The notes beneath the pieces are model-generated. The model was not told the DNA's origin, did not search any database, and saw only the letters and a program-made list of their open reading frames with translations. Of a DNA stretch of 45,454 nucleotides, positions 8,929 to 16,609 are shown one piece after another. Source of the DNA: Nitrospirales bacterium. GTDB taxonomy: Bacteria > Nitrospirota > Nitrospiria > Nitrospirales > UBA8639. Position 1 is the first letter of the stretch; each line of letters begins with the position of its first letter. Made by a program: the position numbers and the translations under genes. The stretch is taken from NCBI GenBank assembly GCA_012270585.1, contig JAAXIB010000053.1, forward strand, positions 1 to 45,454, read 5' to 3'.

Positions 8929-9315
8929 TTAGGCGTGACCCGCCGGCCCTGTTTCAGGCAAGGGGCCTCGCCGCTCTTCGCCGTATTTAAATTCTTTCAT
9001 CGAATTGAGCCTGAGCGAATGGCCGCAACACCTGACTTCCTGAAACCCTTCACCTCCATCCATAATCATCACACGAAGCCCACAGGAATCCGGGTGCAGT
9101 TTTTTTTCATCCAGCAGCACGGCCGGCAGGAGTTTTCCACGTTTCCGTCCTCTGCCGCGTGAAAAGACAGGGATCACGTCTTCTTCCGTCAATTCATGGC
9201 CGCAGCACACGACTTTTTCAAACCCCTCGCCCCCGGCCATGACTTTGATCATCAAGCCGCAACTCTCCGGGTGGCGTTTGTGCTCGTCGATAATGTCGCC
9301 TTTTTTCAACCCCAT
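8929..9315 (-). CDS. tandem desulforedoxin-like (CCGH) domain protein
   Basis: A 128-residue protein containing two copies of one motif: HPESCGLMIKVMAGGEGF...VVCCGHEL (Cys19, Cys37, Cys38, His40) and HPDSCGLRVMIMDGGEGF...VRCCGHSL (Cys78, Cys96, Cys97, His99). The pattern xxCGxxxxVxxGGxG...VCCGxxL closely resembles desulforedoxin or the N-terminal domain of desulfoferrodoxin. The first Cys of the CxxC pair is missing and a His lies just before it, so a three-Cys/one-His metal site is possible (inference). A longer frame starts at 9360, but GGAGGAG just before the ATG at 9315 favours the shorter start. It is downstream of nagZ on the same strand. Confidence 0.7.
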   Translation of the reverse strand: MGLKKGDIIDEHKRHPESCGLMIKVMAGGEGFEKVVCCGHELTEEDVIPVFSRGRGRKRGKLLPAVLLDEKKLHPDSCGLRVMIMDGGEGFQEVRCCGHSLRLNSMKEFKYGEERRGPLPETGPAGHA

Positions 9316-9356
9316 GCGCTCCTCCGTCCAAACACGATACCGGCACCGGTTCAACC

Positions 9357-10451
9357 TCATTCAACGTCGTGAACCGGACTGCCATTTTGAATCTTCTCCA
9401 ACAGGGCCTTATGCCGCGGATGACCAACGGTTTGCGCGACCCGGGACGGGTCGACGGGTTGGAACGGCACAAGACGTTTCTCTTTCAAGGCCCGTATGCG
9501 AGCCACGCTGGCCGTGAGTCTCTCCCGGGAAAGCTCGCCGCGTTCAAGGGCCCGCTCGATGGCTACCACGGCCTGCCGTTGCCGTTCCTGCTGATGACAG
9601 ATCACGACCATATCGGCCCCGGCCTGTAACGCTCGAACCGAGGCGTCCCCGATGGACTGATGGTCGAGAATGGCGCGCATTTCCATGTCATCGGTGAGCG
9701 TGACGCCTTCAAAGCCCAACTTGTTCCGCAACAGACCGGTGAGAATGGGTTGGGACAGCGTCGCAGGCGCTTCCGCATCGAGCGCCGGATAGCGCACGTG
9801 CGCGGTCATGATCGCGGGCAGCCCCCGGTGGATCGCCTGCCGAAAGGGTTCAAGTTCCACGGCGTCGAGCCGGGCACGGCCGGCCTCCACCACGGGCAGG
9901 ACATGGTGGGAATCCGTCATGGTGTCGCCATGACCGGGAAAATGTTTGCCGCAAGGGATGATCCCATTGTCCACCAGACCCTGTATCACGGCCATGCCAT
10001 ACGTGCAGACCCGTTCGGGTCGGGTGCCATAGGCACGATCTCCGATAATGGGATTGGCCGGATTGCTGTTCACGTCCAGGACCGGCGCGAGGTTCATGTT
10101 GATCCCGACCGCCCGCAATTCCCGGGCCGTCACCTCCGCCACCTCATAGGCCGCGTCCGGAGGGTGACATGCCGCAACTCTGGAAGCGGCGGGAAACGTC
10201 GTAAACTCCTGGGGTAAGCGGGATACGCCGCCTCCTTCTTGATCGATGGCAATCAACAACGGAGGGTTGGGCGCATGCTCCTGGATGGCATTGGTCAGTC
10301 GCGCCACTTGCTCGGGATCCACGAGGTTACGCGAAAAGAGGATGACGCCGCCAGGCCGGCACTCCTGCAACCAATCGAGAATTTCCCGGGAGAGTTCGGT
10401 CCCCGGGAACCCCACCATCAAGAGTTGCCCGACGGTGTCTCGAATAGTCAT
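9357..10451 (-). CDS. nagZ: beta-N-acetylhexosaminidase, GH3 family (NagZ)
   Basis: A 364-residue glycoside hydrolase family 3 enzyme that removes GlcNAc from anhydro-muropeptides in peptidoglycan recycling. Characteristic segments are GGVILFSRN, IAIDQEGGGVSRL, the catalytic loop KHFPGHGDTMTDSH (acid/base His on the loop), and the nucleophile strand LTDDMEM. Length matches cytoplasmic NagZ and no signal peptide is present. The start ATG at 10451 has only a weak purine-rich ribosome site. It sits between pepA and the tandem CCGH gene on the minus strand, separated from pepA by a long perfect palindrome. Confidence 0.93.
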   Translation of the reverse strand: MTIRDTVGQLLMVGFPGTELSREILDWLQECRPGGVILFSRNLVDPEQVARLTNAIQEHAPNPPLLIAIDQEGGGVSRLPQEFTTFPAASRVAACHPPDAAYEVAEVTARELRAVGINMNLAPVLDVNSNPANPIIGDRAYGTRPERVCTYGMAVIQGLVDNGIIPCGKHFPGHGDTMTDSHHVLPVVEAGRARLDAVELEPFRQAIHRGLPAIMTAHVRYPALDAEAPATLSQPILTGLLRNKLGFEGVTLTDDMEMRAILDHQSIGDASVRALQAGADMVVICHQQERQRQAVVAIERALERGELSRERLTASVARIRALKEKRLVPFQPVDPSRVAQTVGHPRHKALLEKIQNGSPVHDVE

Positions 10452-10498
10452 GGAGGACTCACTTCTTGTTGGGGGACACGGTGACTCTTACGGGCCGC

Positions 10499-10540
10499 CT
10501 CTCCCCTTACCCCTCCTTTGTAAGGAGGGGTAAGGGGAGG
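10499..10540. repeat. perfect palindrome, 18-bp arms (REP type)
   Basis: Arms 10501-10518 (ctccccttacccctcctt) and 10522-10539 are exact reverse complements around a 3-base loop. It lies between nagZ and pepA, and a shorter relative with 9-bp arms is at 20285-20305. On the plus strand it is followed by gaaaaagg, not by a T run, so a simple rho-independent terminator is not obvious. It could still form a strong transcript hairpin between the two co-oriented genes. Confidence 0.85.
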
Positions 10541-10613
10541 AAAAAGGTCTGAGACCGGCACGTCCCACGTTCATCCCTTGAGGCGCAGGCGGCCAGCCTG
10601 CATGAGAGATTCC

Positions 10614-12119
10614 CTATCGACCCGCGCGATTGATCAACCACTGCACCAACAAGCGCGTTCCAATGGCCGTGGGGCCTTTGCCGATATACGGACGCTCGGA
10701 CGAACTCCAATCGGTGCTGGCTATATCCAGATGCACCCAGGGACAATCGCCGACAAACTTGCTCAAGAACATGCCGGCCGTAATCATGCCGCCTCCGCGG
10801 CCGCCGATATTACGCATGTCCGCCACGTCACTCTTGAGTTGTTCAAAATACTCTTCCCAGAGCGGCATCTCCCACACGCGTTCGCCGGCTTGCTCACCGG
10901 CTTTTTTCAAGTCGGCCTTGAGCGCGTCGTCATTCCCCATCATCCCGATCGCAAACTGCCCCAGGGCGATGATGCACGCACCGGTCAACGTGGCAATATC
11001 GACGAGACATCGCGGGTTGAACCGGGCGGCATAAGCCAGCCCATCCGCCAGGATCAACCGTCCTTCGGCGTCGGTATTCTGTACCTCCACGGTTTTGCCG
11101 TTGAGCATACGGAGGATGTCCCCCGGCTTCGTGGCCCGCCCGCCCGGCATGTTCTCCGTGGCCGGCAGGATGCCCACGATGTTGAGAGGCAACCGTAATT
11201 GCGCCGCCGCCCGGACCGTTCCCAACACTTCAGCCCCGCCCGTCATATCCGCCTTCATCTGTTCCATGTTTTCCGAAGGCTTGAGCGAAATGCCCCCGGA
11301 GTCGAAGGTAATCGTTTTCCCAACGAGCACCACGGGCCGTTCTTTCTTCTTGGCTCCGGTATATTCCAACACAATGAATTTCGGCGGCTCCTGGCTTCCC
11401 CGTGAGACGCCCAGCATCCCGCCCATCCCCAATTTCTGCTGGTCCTTGCGCTCGAGCACGGTCAGTTTGACGCTGAATTCCTTGGCAATGTTTTGCGCTT
11501 CCTGCACCACGCGGGAGGGCGTCATGACGTTAGCCGGGTGATTGCACAGGTCCCGGGCGAACCACGTGGCATTGGCACTGGCTTCTCCGCGCCGGACTCC
11601 CGATTTCATTGCACTCACCTGGTTCGCGCGATTTGCCAACAGGGTCATGGTCCGAACGTCTTTCGACGATTCCTCATTCTCGGACCGGTAATGCGTGAAC
11701 CGGTACCCGCCCAGAATGGCCCCTTCCACCATCGCCTGGGCAATATCGGAGGCAGGCGCCTTGAGGGCATCGGTTCCGAACACCGGCACGGAAAACGCGT
11801 GCGCCCCAATCTGTCGAACGTTCTTGAACGCCGTGCCCATGGCCTGTCGAATGCGGTCCAAGGTCACCTCGCCCTTCTTTCCCAATCCCATCAGCAGAAT
11901 TCGCTGGGCAGGCAGGGCCTTACGCGTATGAATCAACGCGGATTGTTGATTCTTGCCTGAAAACTCTCCGTTGTTTTTCAACTCCCGGAGTTGTCCGCCC
12001 AACGCCTGATCCAACGCCTGATGGGCCTTGGACCACGTGCTCTCGCCTTCATAGACCCCGACCACGAGTACGTCCGTGGCTTCCTGGGCAAGCTGACTTT
12101 CCTTGACCTGACACTTCAT
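10614..12119 (-). CDS. pepA: cytosol (leucyl) aminopeptidase, M17 family
   Basis: A 501-residue M17 metallopeptidase, the usual length. The metal-binding and active-site segments are clear: GKTITFDSGGISLKPSENM, the ADMTGGAEV helix, and NTDAEGRLILADGL with the bicarbonate-site Arg. It removes N-terminal residues from peptides in the cytoplasm as a hexamer with two metal ions. The frame is open to 12230, but an AGGAGGGAGAGGAG purine tract precedes the ATG at 12119, and the N-terminal family sequence starts there (MKCQVKESQLAQEATDVL). Confidence 0.95.
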   Translation of the reverse strand: MKCQVKESQLAQEATDVLVVGVYEGESTWSKAHQALDQALGGQLRELKNNGEFSGKNQQSALIHTRKALPAQRILLMGLGKKGEVTLDRIRQAMGTAFKNVRQIGAHAFSVPVFGTDALKAPASDIAQAMVEGAILGGYRFTHYRSENEESSKDVRTMTLLANRANQVSAMKSGVRRGEASANATWFARDLCNHPANVMTPSRVVQEAQNIAKEFSVKLTVLERKDQQKLGMGGMLGVSRGSQEPPKFIVLEYTGAKKKERPVVLVGKTITFDSGGISLKPSENMEQMKADMTGGAEVLGTVRAAAQLRLPLNIVGILPATENMPGGRATKPGDILRMLNGKTVEVQNTDAEGRLILADGLAYAARFNPRCLVDIATLTGACIIALGQFAIGMMGNDDALKADLKKAGEQAGERVWEMPLWEEYFEQLKSDVADMRNIGGRGGGMITAGMFLSKFVGDCPWVHLDIASTDWSSSERPYIGKGPTAIGTRLLVQWLINRAGR

Positions 12120-12168
12120 ACGACTCTCCTCTCCCTCCTGATCGAAGATAACACTATCCTGAAAAACG

Positions 12169-12294
12169 AGCAGGATGTTCAAAAAGGCCGTCCAGCACGG
12201 CCGCAGCAAGCGAGGTGGCGAGGCGTACATTGGGGGTACGTCGAGCCTCCGAGCGCCGCGAGAACAAAGCTGGCGGCTTTTTCAACATCCTGCT
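12169..12294. repeat. 126-bp element with imperfect terminal inverted repeats
   Basis: Left arm 12169-12196 begins agcaggatgttcaaaaagg. Right arm 12269-12294 ends cggctttttcaacatcctgct. The arms are near-perfect reverse complements and enclose a GC-rich core with repeated 'gag..cg' words. The right arm overlaps the stop codon of queE by two bases. It looks like a MITE or a large structured intergenic repeat between queE and pepA. The T run in the right arm read on the plus strand, and the matching run on the minus strand, could give terminator activity in either direction. Confidence 0.75.
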
Positions 12295-13060
12295 AGACCC
12301 CTCGCGTGTCCGGATCCCAGATAAACTTATGCAATTGAACCTGCAAGCGCACGGGTAATCGGTCCTGAAGCAGCCATTCCGCCAAGGATCGCAGCAGGGA
12401 ATCACGACCGTCGTGCTCTCCTGTTCCGAATACCGGACTGAACAATACGGGACACGTCTCGGTGAGTCGATATTGCGTGACCACGTCCACGGCCCACTCG
12501 TAATCGCGGCGGTCGCCGATGACGAATTTTACCTGATCTTTCTGACGGAGATGGTGGAGATTGTCCCAGCGCATGCGGTCCTGCATCTCACTGCCGGGGC
12601 ACTTGACGTCCAGAATGATGCTCGCCCGTGCATCAACCGGAGTAATGTCGATGGCCCCGCTCGTTTCGATTAACACCTCAAAACGTTCCTCGCACAGACG
12701 CGTAATCAGCTCGAACGCCGCCGGTTGCGCAAGCGGCTCCCCACCCGTGACTTCGACCAACGAACAGCCGTAACGTTTCACCTGATCCACCACGGTCTCC
12801 AGACTCATGTCGGTCCCTCCGTGAAAGGCATAGGCCGTATCACACCATGTGCATCGGAGAGGACAGCCCGTTAGACGAATAAAGACACACGGTTCTCCCG
12901 CACGGGTGGATTCCCCTTGAATACTATGAAAAATTTCCGTGACGCGCAGGGCAGACGGCTGAGTGATCGAGCATCTTCCCTCTCCCTCCGGGAGAGAGCC
13001 TGCCCCGGACTTGATCCGAGGGTCAGGGTGAGGGGGCGGTCCCACTGACGAAACCTTCAT
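12293..13060 (-). CDS. queE: 7-carboxy-7-deazaguanine synthase
   Basis: A 255-residue radical SAM enzyme of the queuosine/7-deazaguanine pathway, converting carboxytetrahydropterin to 7-carboxy-7-deazaguanine. Evidence: EIFHSIQGESTRAGEPCVFI, the cluster motif CPLRCTWC (CxxxCxxC) in the order typical of QueE, WCDTAYAFHGG and EVTGGEPLAQ. The core begins near residue 39. Residues 8-30 (PPPHPDPRIKSGAGSLPEGE) are encoded by a REP-type repeat (12978-13036). No other start codon lies between the repeat and the core, so the repeat seems to be translated as an N-terminal extension. The stop lies inside the 126-bp repeat. Confidence 0.9.
   Translation of the reverse strand: MKVSSVGPPPHPDPRIKSGAGSLPEGEGRCSITQPSALRVTEIFHSIQGESTRAGEPCVFIRLTGCPLRCTWCDTAYAFHGGTDMSLETVVDQVKRYGCSLVEVTGGEPLAQPAAFELITRLCEERFEVLIETSGAIDITPVDARASIILDVKCPGSEMQDRMRWDNLHHLRQKDQVKFVIGDRRDYEWAVDVVTQYRLTETCPVLFSPVFGTGEHDGRDSLLRSLAEWLLQDRLPVRLQVQLHKFIWDPDTRGV
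12978..13036. repeat. REP-type repeat inside the 5' end of queE
   Basis: The common 'ccctctccc ... gggagag ... agggtgaggg' palindrome, here with an inserted 'cctgccccggacttgatccg' segment resembling another dispersed unit. It encodes about 20 residues of the QueE N-terminal extension. Related copies are at 16252-16284, 35381-35414, 41051-41095 and 41269-41307. Confidence 0.7.
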
Positions 13061-13169
13061 ACGCTGACGTCTTACTCCATCACCGGGGCATGAAGCTGCG
13101 GGGAGGAAAGAACCGGAGAGGCCGCGGCGTCATCGCTTCAGCCCGTTCTACATGACATGGCTTCGGGGG

Positions 13170-13883
13170 TTACGCCCAAAGGGTCGTGGGCCACCGATGC
13201 CGACGCGCAATCCTCGCCATCCCGCGAATGGGATTCACCACGAGTGGATGTCCAACGGACTCCAAGACCTGAATATCGCCCGGACTGTCGCCGTAGGCGT
13301 AGCTTTGAGCAAGATCCACCCCATGACTGTCCGCGAACGTCTGGAGCAGACGCCGCTTGCCTTCACCGTACGGATAGGGCGAGAGGACCCGACACGTGTA
13401 CCCGTCCTCATTGGTTTCCAATTGTGCCGCCAGGACGTTCGGCACGTCCAGATAATGAGCCAGGGGTTTGATCAGGAACTCCGGGGTGCCGCTGACCAAG
13501 GCCACCTGATGGCCGGCTTGTTGATGCTGGGCCAAGGCCGCGGTTCCTTGCAGGGACAATCGAGGACAAATCTCTGATCGCACGAACCATTTCGCCAGGG
13601 GCTCGACGCCTTCCGGTCGTTTATTGGTCAGGTAAATCTTTCGTTCCCGCAGGGGCCTCAGGGAAAGCTCGAGGATATTGAAAAGTAAATACAGTGCGCT
13701 GTCGATCAACACGCGATTGGACAACAGGCCGGTTTTCCACAGATACCGGACAAAATGAATTTCAATGGATTGACCGGGAATCAGGGTATTATCGACGTCA
13801 AAAAATGCCGCAATCCTGCTCGGGTGAGAACGATCGGAAGGCGTGTGGTGAGAAGAATCAGACATGAAAAATTCTTGGACCAT
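13170..13883 (-). CDS. HAD-IB family phosphatase (SerB-like)
   Basis: A 237-residue haloacid-dehalogenase-fold hydrolase. Motif I is FFDVDNTLIPG with both catalytic Asp residues, motif II is ALVSGTPEF, the Lys of motif III is in GEGKRRLL, and motif IV is YAYGDSPGDIQVLESVG. A helical cap lies between motifs I and II. The family includes phosphoserine phosphatase and lysophosphatidate/lipid phosphatases of the PlsC-linked type; the substrate is not decidable. A GTG at 13886 and an ATG at 13865 are alternative starts; none has a strong ribosome site. It is divergent from the tRNA-Leu promoter. Confidence 0.85.
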   Translation of the reverse strand: MVQEFFMSDSSHHTPSDRSHPSRIAAFFDVDNTLIPGQSIEIHFVRYLWKTGLLSNRVLIDSALYLLFNILELSLRPLRERKIYLTNKRPEGVEPLAKWFVRSEICPRLSLQGTAALAQHQQAGHQVALVSGTPEFLIKPLAHYLDVPNVLAAQLETNEDGYTCRVLSPYPYGEGKRRLLQTFADSHGVDLAQSYAYGDSPGDIQVLESVGHPLVVNPIRGMARIARRHRWPTTLWA

Positions 13884-13923
13884 CACCAGGACAATTTATC
13901 AATTGTACCGAAGGGTCCGTTGA

Positions 13924-13953
13924 TTGACAACCATTTGAACCCCTACCTATAAT
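13924..13953 (+). promoter_or_regulatory. sigma70-type promoter of tRNA-Leu
   Basis: Perfect consensus boxes TTGACA (13924-13929) and TATAAT (13948-13953) separated by 18 bases. The tRNA begins 8 bases after the -10 box. A degraded copy (TTGCGC, CATAAT) precedes the broken tRNA at 15242. Confidence 0.9.
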
Positions 13954-13961
13954 CCTGTCAT

Positions 13962-14046
13962 GCCGAAGTGGTGGAACTGGTAGACACGCACGTTTGAGGG
14001 GCGTGTGGGGCAACCCATCCGGGTTCGAGTCCCGGCTTCGGCACCA
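13962..14046 (+). tRNA. tRNA-Leu (anticodon GAG)
   Basis: An 85-base class II tRNA. The acceptor arms GCCGAAG and CTTCGGC pair, the anticodon stem is CACGT/GCGTG with loop TTGAGGG giving anticodon GAG, a long variable arm TGGGGCAACCCA is present, the T arm contains GGTTCGAGTCC, and the 3' ACCA end is encoded. Confidence 0.97.
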
Positions 14047-14141
14047 TACGCGTAACAACTAATAAACAGTGTTTCCCACCAGCGGCAACACTATCGACAA
14101 TAGGCGGGAAGCAGGACGCGAACGGGGCTATGGAGAAAACG

Positions 14142-14546
14142 ATGATGCAAATCCTTAAACTGGCACCAATCCTCGGTGTCGTCACGATACTGGGCGCCTG
14201 TATGGAAACCCCTCAACCATTAACCCAGCGCAATTCCCAACTCACGCAGGGAAACGTCCAGATGAACCTGATCGTCGGTCAGACGACGAAAGCCCAGGTC
14301 CTGGAACATTTCGGAGCACCGAACATCACCACCCGAGACGGAACGGGACGCGAAGTCTGGACGTACCAGCGAGCGGCACAGATCTCTCAAGCTTCAGGCA
14401 AATCGGGCTATTGGACGATTATTCTCGCCGGCCAAAATTCACGGTCATCCGGGTTCGAAAGCAGTGCGAGCATGATTACCCTGATCATCAAATTCGATGA
14501 AAACGACATGGTGAATGATTTCCGAAGCCGAACGTCCAAGTTCTAA
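14142..14546 (+). CDS. SmpA/OmlA (BamE-like) lipoprotein
   Basis: A 134-residue predicted outer-membrane lipoprotein: hydrophobic signal (ILKLAPILGVVTIL) and lipobox LGAC with the acylated Cys at residue 20. The mature part has the BamE/OmlA fold signature LIVGQTTKAQVLEHFGAPN followed by EVWTYQ and a beta-rich C-terminus. An ATG at 14130 is also in frame, but GGAGAAAACG precedes the ATG at 14142, which gives a normal signal peptide. True BamE helps assemble outer-membrane proteins; this protein is longer, so a different lipoprotein of the same fold is likely. It is followed at once by another lipoprotein gene. Confidence 0.8.
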   Translation: MMQILKLAPILGVVTILGACMETPQPLTQRNSQLTQGNVQMNLIVGQTTKAQVLEHFGAPNITTRDGTGREVWTYQRAAQISQASGKSGYWTIILAGQNSRSSGFESSASMITLIIKFDENDMVNDFRSRTSKF

Positions 14547-14606
14547 GTGGCAGCGCTCCAAATCCATCGCTATCGACCACGCCGAGACATCCCGCAGGAG
14601 GACCAC

Positions 14607-15155
14607 GTGAACGTGTTCTATACAAACGTATTGGGCACTCTGACCGTCGTCGTCTTCACCATGACCGGCTGTGCGGGCCAACAACCACAGACACCTCCCA
14701 GGACCCCACTGGACATCCAAAGCATCCAGACACGAGAATATGAAGCTCCCAAAAAGATCGTGTTCGCCAGCGTCGTGTCGGTCTTTCAGGATCTGGGGTA
14801 CACGATCAAAGGTGCGAACCTGGACACCGGATTCATCAATGCGGAAAGTGCAACCCAGAACGCGACGAGTAACGCGGAAATCCTCGGCGGCGTCTTAGGG
14901 GGGGTCTTAGGAGGGATTTACGGCAATAGGGGTTTGCCTGCAGCCACCCAGAGTGTTGAACAGACGGCAGCGACGGCGTTCATAGAAGAAATCGGAGACA
15001 GGACACGGGTGCGATTGAATTTTGTGACGACGAGACAGTCGTCCTCAGCCTACGGCCAAAACAGCCGACAGGATACCCCGATCCTGGACGTCCAGGTGTA
15101 CACCAACGCGTTTGAAAGAATCGAAAACGCCGTCTTTATCCGGTTGGGGGAGTAG
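14607..15155 (+). CDS. lipoprotein of unknown function
   Basis: A 182-residue protein with a short signal (VLGTLTVVVFTMTGC) and lipobox Cys at residue 22. A perfect AGGAGG (14596-14601) five bases before the GTG at 14607 decides the start. After the Cys comes a Pro/Thr-rich linker, then a domain beginning REYEAPKKIVFASVVSVFQDLGYTIKGANLDTGFI, a Gly-rich hydrophobic stretch ILGGVLGGVLGGIYG, and a beta-rich C-terminus. This layout recalls small envelope lipoproteins that sense or bridge membranes, but I cannot assign a family. It probably forms an operon with the preceding BamE-like gene. Confidence 0.75.
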   Translation: MNVFYTNVLGTLTVVVFTMTGCAGQQPQTPPRTPLDIQSIQTREYEAPKKIVFASVVSVFQDLGYTIKGANLDTGFINAESATQNATSNAEILGGVLGGVLGGIYGNRGLPAATQSVEQTAATAFIEEIGDRTRVRLNFVTTRQSSSAYGQNSRQDTPILDVQVYTNAFERIENAVFIRLGE

Positions 15156-15186
15156 CCTTGTATGGGAAAAGACATGCGATGGCGAA

Positions 15187-15275
15187 TGATTGCGCAACCG
15201 TTTGAACTCTTATTCATAATCCTGTCATGTAATCCCACTATGCCGACGTGGTGGAACTGGCAGACACGCACGGTT
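15187..15275 (+). pseudogene. truncated tRNA-Leu copy with its promoter
   Basis: 15187-15225 aligns with the promoter region of the intact tRNA-Leu (gattg.caacc.tttgaac....cataatcctgtcatg), and 15242-15275 aligns with the tRNA 5' half (gccgacgtggtggaactggc agacacgcacgg). The acceptor reads GCCGACG rather than GCCGAAG, and no complementary 3' half follows, so this is a broken second tRNA-Leu. The remaining bases to 15460 are AT-rich with no gene. Confidence 0.8.
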
Positions 15276-15460
15276 GCTTACATGCCTTAGAATTTGGTTG
15301 ATCAGCCGCCATATACACAGAGCATCCTGTTAAGGAAACGCAACCTATTCCCACAAGATAAAAATTGATTGTTCCTTTTTTCCAATTAACTTTTTTATAA
15401 TTCATACATCTTGGTATGAAAATAGCTGTAATCTGTCATTCCTGCACCCCCAATTGTCAT

Positions 15461-15683
15461 TTGTATGTGTTCAGTAATTCGTTGACAGAATGCGGGGCTT
15501 AGTATCCTCCTCGCAGGCCTCTCCTGTCATCCTCGACGCTTGTCCTGGACGTTGGTAATCGAGGATCCAGGGTCTTTGTTTTTTCCTTCGTTCACCGGGA
15601 TGCGGACTCTGGATTCCTGCTTCCGCAGGAGGATGACAAAAGGAGACTGCGAAAATTGTCAACGAATTACTGAACATTTACAT
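15461..15683. mobile_element. MITE-like element with IS-type terminal inverted repeats
   Basis: The ends are inverted copies of the 20-base core TGTTCAGTAATTCGTTGACA (left 15461-15487; right, reversed, 15657-15683). The same end occurs once at 18015-18041, where it terminates an IS481-like transposase remnant. The 170-base interior holds no gene but contains dispersed palindromic units (ggattcctgcttccgcagga; tcgaggatccagggtc). This is what a non-autonomous derivative mobilised by that IS would look like. No clear target duplication is seen. It ends 4 bases before the ATG of the next gene. Confidence 0.75.
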
Positions 15684-15687
15684 TCCC

Positions 15688-16281
15688 ATGCAGAAAAAGC
15701 CATTCGACCCCGTCGTCAGAATAGGATTGACCGTATTGCTGGGAGGCTTCACGCTGATTGCGGGGGGCATGTTCCTGTCCAGGCCCGATCGCACGATTCC
15801 GCCCTTCAGTATTGGAGGACAGGAAGGCACGGTGGTGGCCGTGCACGTGCCGTCGTGGACGAGTGATCCGGACATCGAAACCCTCATCCGCCGGTTCCGA
15901 AAGGTCGGCCTGACCAACCATGATTTCCGATCCATGAAAGTGCGTCCCACCACACCGGACGATCCGACCACGCTCTATGGAGAAGTCGTCATCTACATCT
16001 TTTCCGATCCCCGTTTGACCGAACCGGATATACTGCATCGGTACCTGACAGCGCGTGACCCCGCGGGAGCGGGCAACCGGGTTGACGGCGAAGAAGAGGC
16101 GTTTCGCCGGCAATTCGAACGATCGGCCCGGGGAGGATTTATCTATATCCAAGGCAACACCAAGGGCTGGCTCGGCCCTATTCCCCAACCATCAATCCCC
16201 GAGCAACGCCAGAACATTCAGATCCTGTTCGACGACTTCGTCCCATCTTCTCCCTCTCCCTTTGGGAGAGGGCCAGGGTGA
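15688..16281 (+). CDS. membrane-anchored hypothetical protein
   Basis: A 197-residue protein with an N-terminal signal anchor (VRIGLTVLLGGFTLIAGGMF, residues 10-29) and a periplasmic domain I do not recognise (HVPSWTSDPDIETLIRRFRK, then EVVIYIFSDPRLTEPDILHR). The MITE-like element ends 4 bases before the ATG, so the native upstream region appears displaced and no ribosome site is visible. The last dozen residues (SSPSPFGRGPG) and the stop come from a REP palindrome (16252-16284), so the native C-terminus may also have been replaced. Expression is doubtful but the frame is intact. Confidence 0.6.
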   Translation: MQKKPFDPVVRIGLTVLLGGFTLIAGGMFLSRPDRTIPPFSIGGQEGTVVAVHVPSWTSDPDIETLIRRFRKVGLTNHDFRSMKVRPTTPDDPTTLYGEVVIYIFSDPRLTEPDILHRYLTARDPAGAGNRVDGEEEAFRRQFERSARGGFIYIQGNTKGWLGPIPQPSIPEQRQNIQILFDDFVPSSPSPFGRGPG

Positions 16282-16284
16282 GGG
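16252..16284. repeat. REP palindrome supplying a gene's stop codon
   Basis: Arms ccctctccc (16252-16260) and gggagaggg (16264-16272) with loop ttt, then ccagggtgaggg. The TGA in 'gtgagg' ends the upstream frame. Confidence 0.85.
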
Positions 16285-16609
16285 AACCATTCCCTGTTCT
16301 GCCAACGAACGAATGCTCGTTTAGTAGGCGTTGGTTAGCTGCATAATATTAATCGCTCATATATTGCTAATCTGACTCTGGACAGGATTGTGCTGATCAC
16401 TGGCGACACCAACTGTTTGCCAGCGACGAAATTGGAGTGCATCGACGACGATGGATTTCCCTGATCGTCGAGAAACAGACGTTTTAGGTCTTCCGCTTCC
16501 GTACCCGCAAGGTTTCCTTTACTTTCTTAATTCTCGGTTATTCCTTTTTGGCCACCTCGTTCTCACTCATTACCACCGGCCTTCTCTATCAAAATTCGGG
16601 TCTGTCGCA
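16285..16609. other. intergenic, no feature recognised
   Basis: About 325 bases between the membrane-anchored hypothetical and the VapC45-type toxin stop. Short frames exist on the plus strand but lack start signals or family resemblance. I see no tRNA, hairpin terminator or promoter worth reporting. Confidence 0.5.

Noticed and set aside
10499-10540. Rho-independent terminator after pepA
   Set aside because: The palindrome is perfect, but no T run follows on the relevant strand, and a relative occurs elsewhere as a dispersed repeat.
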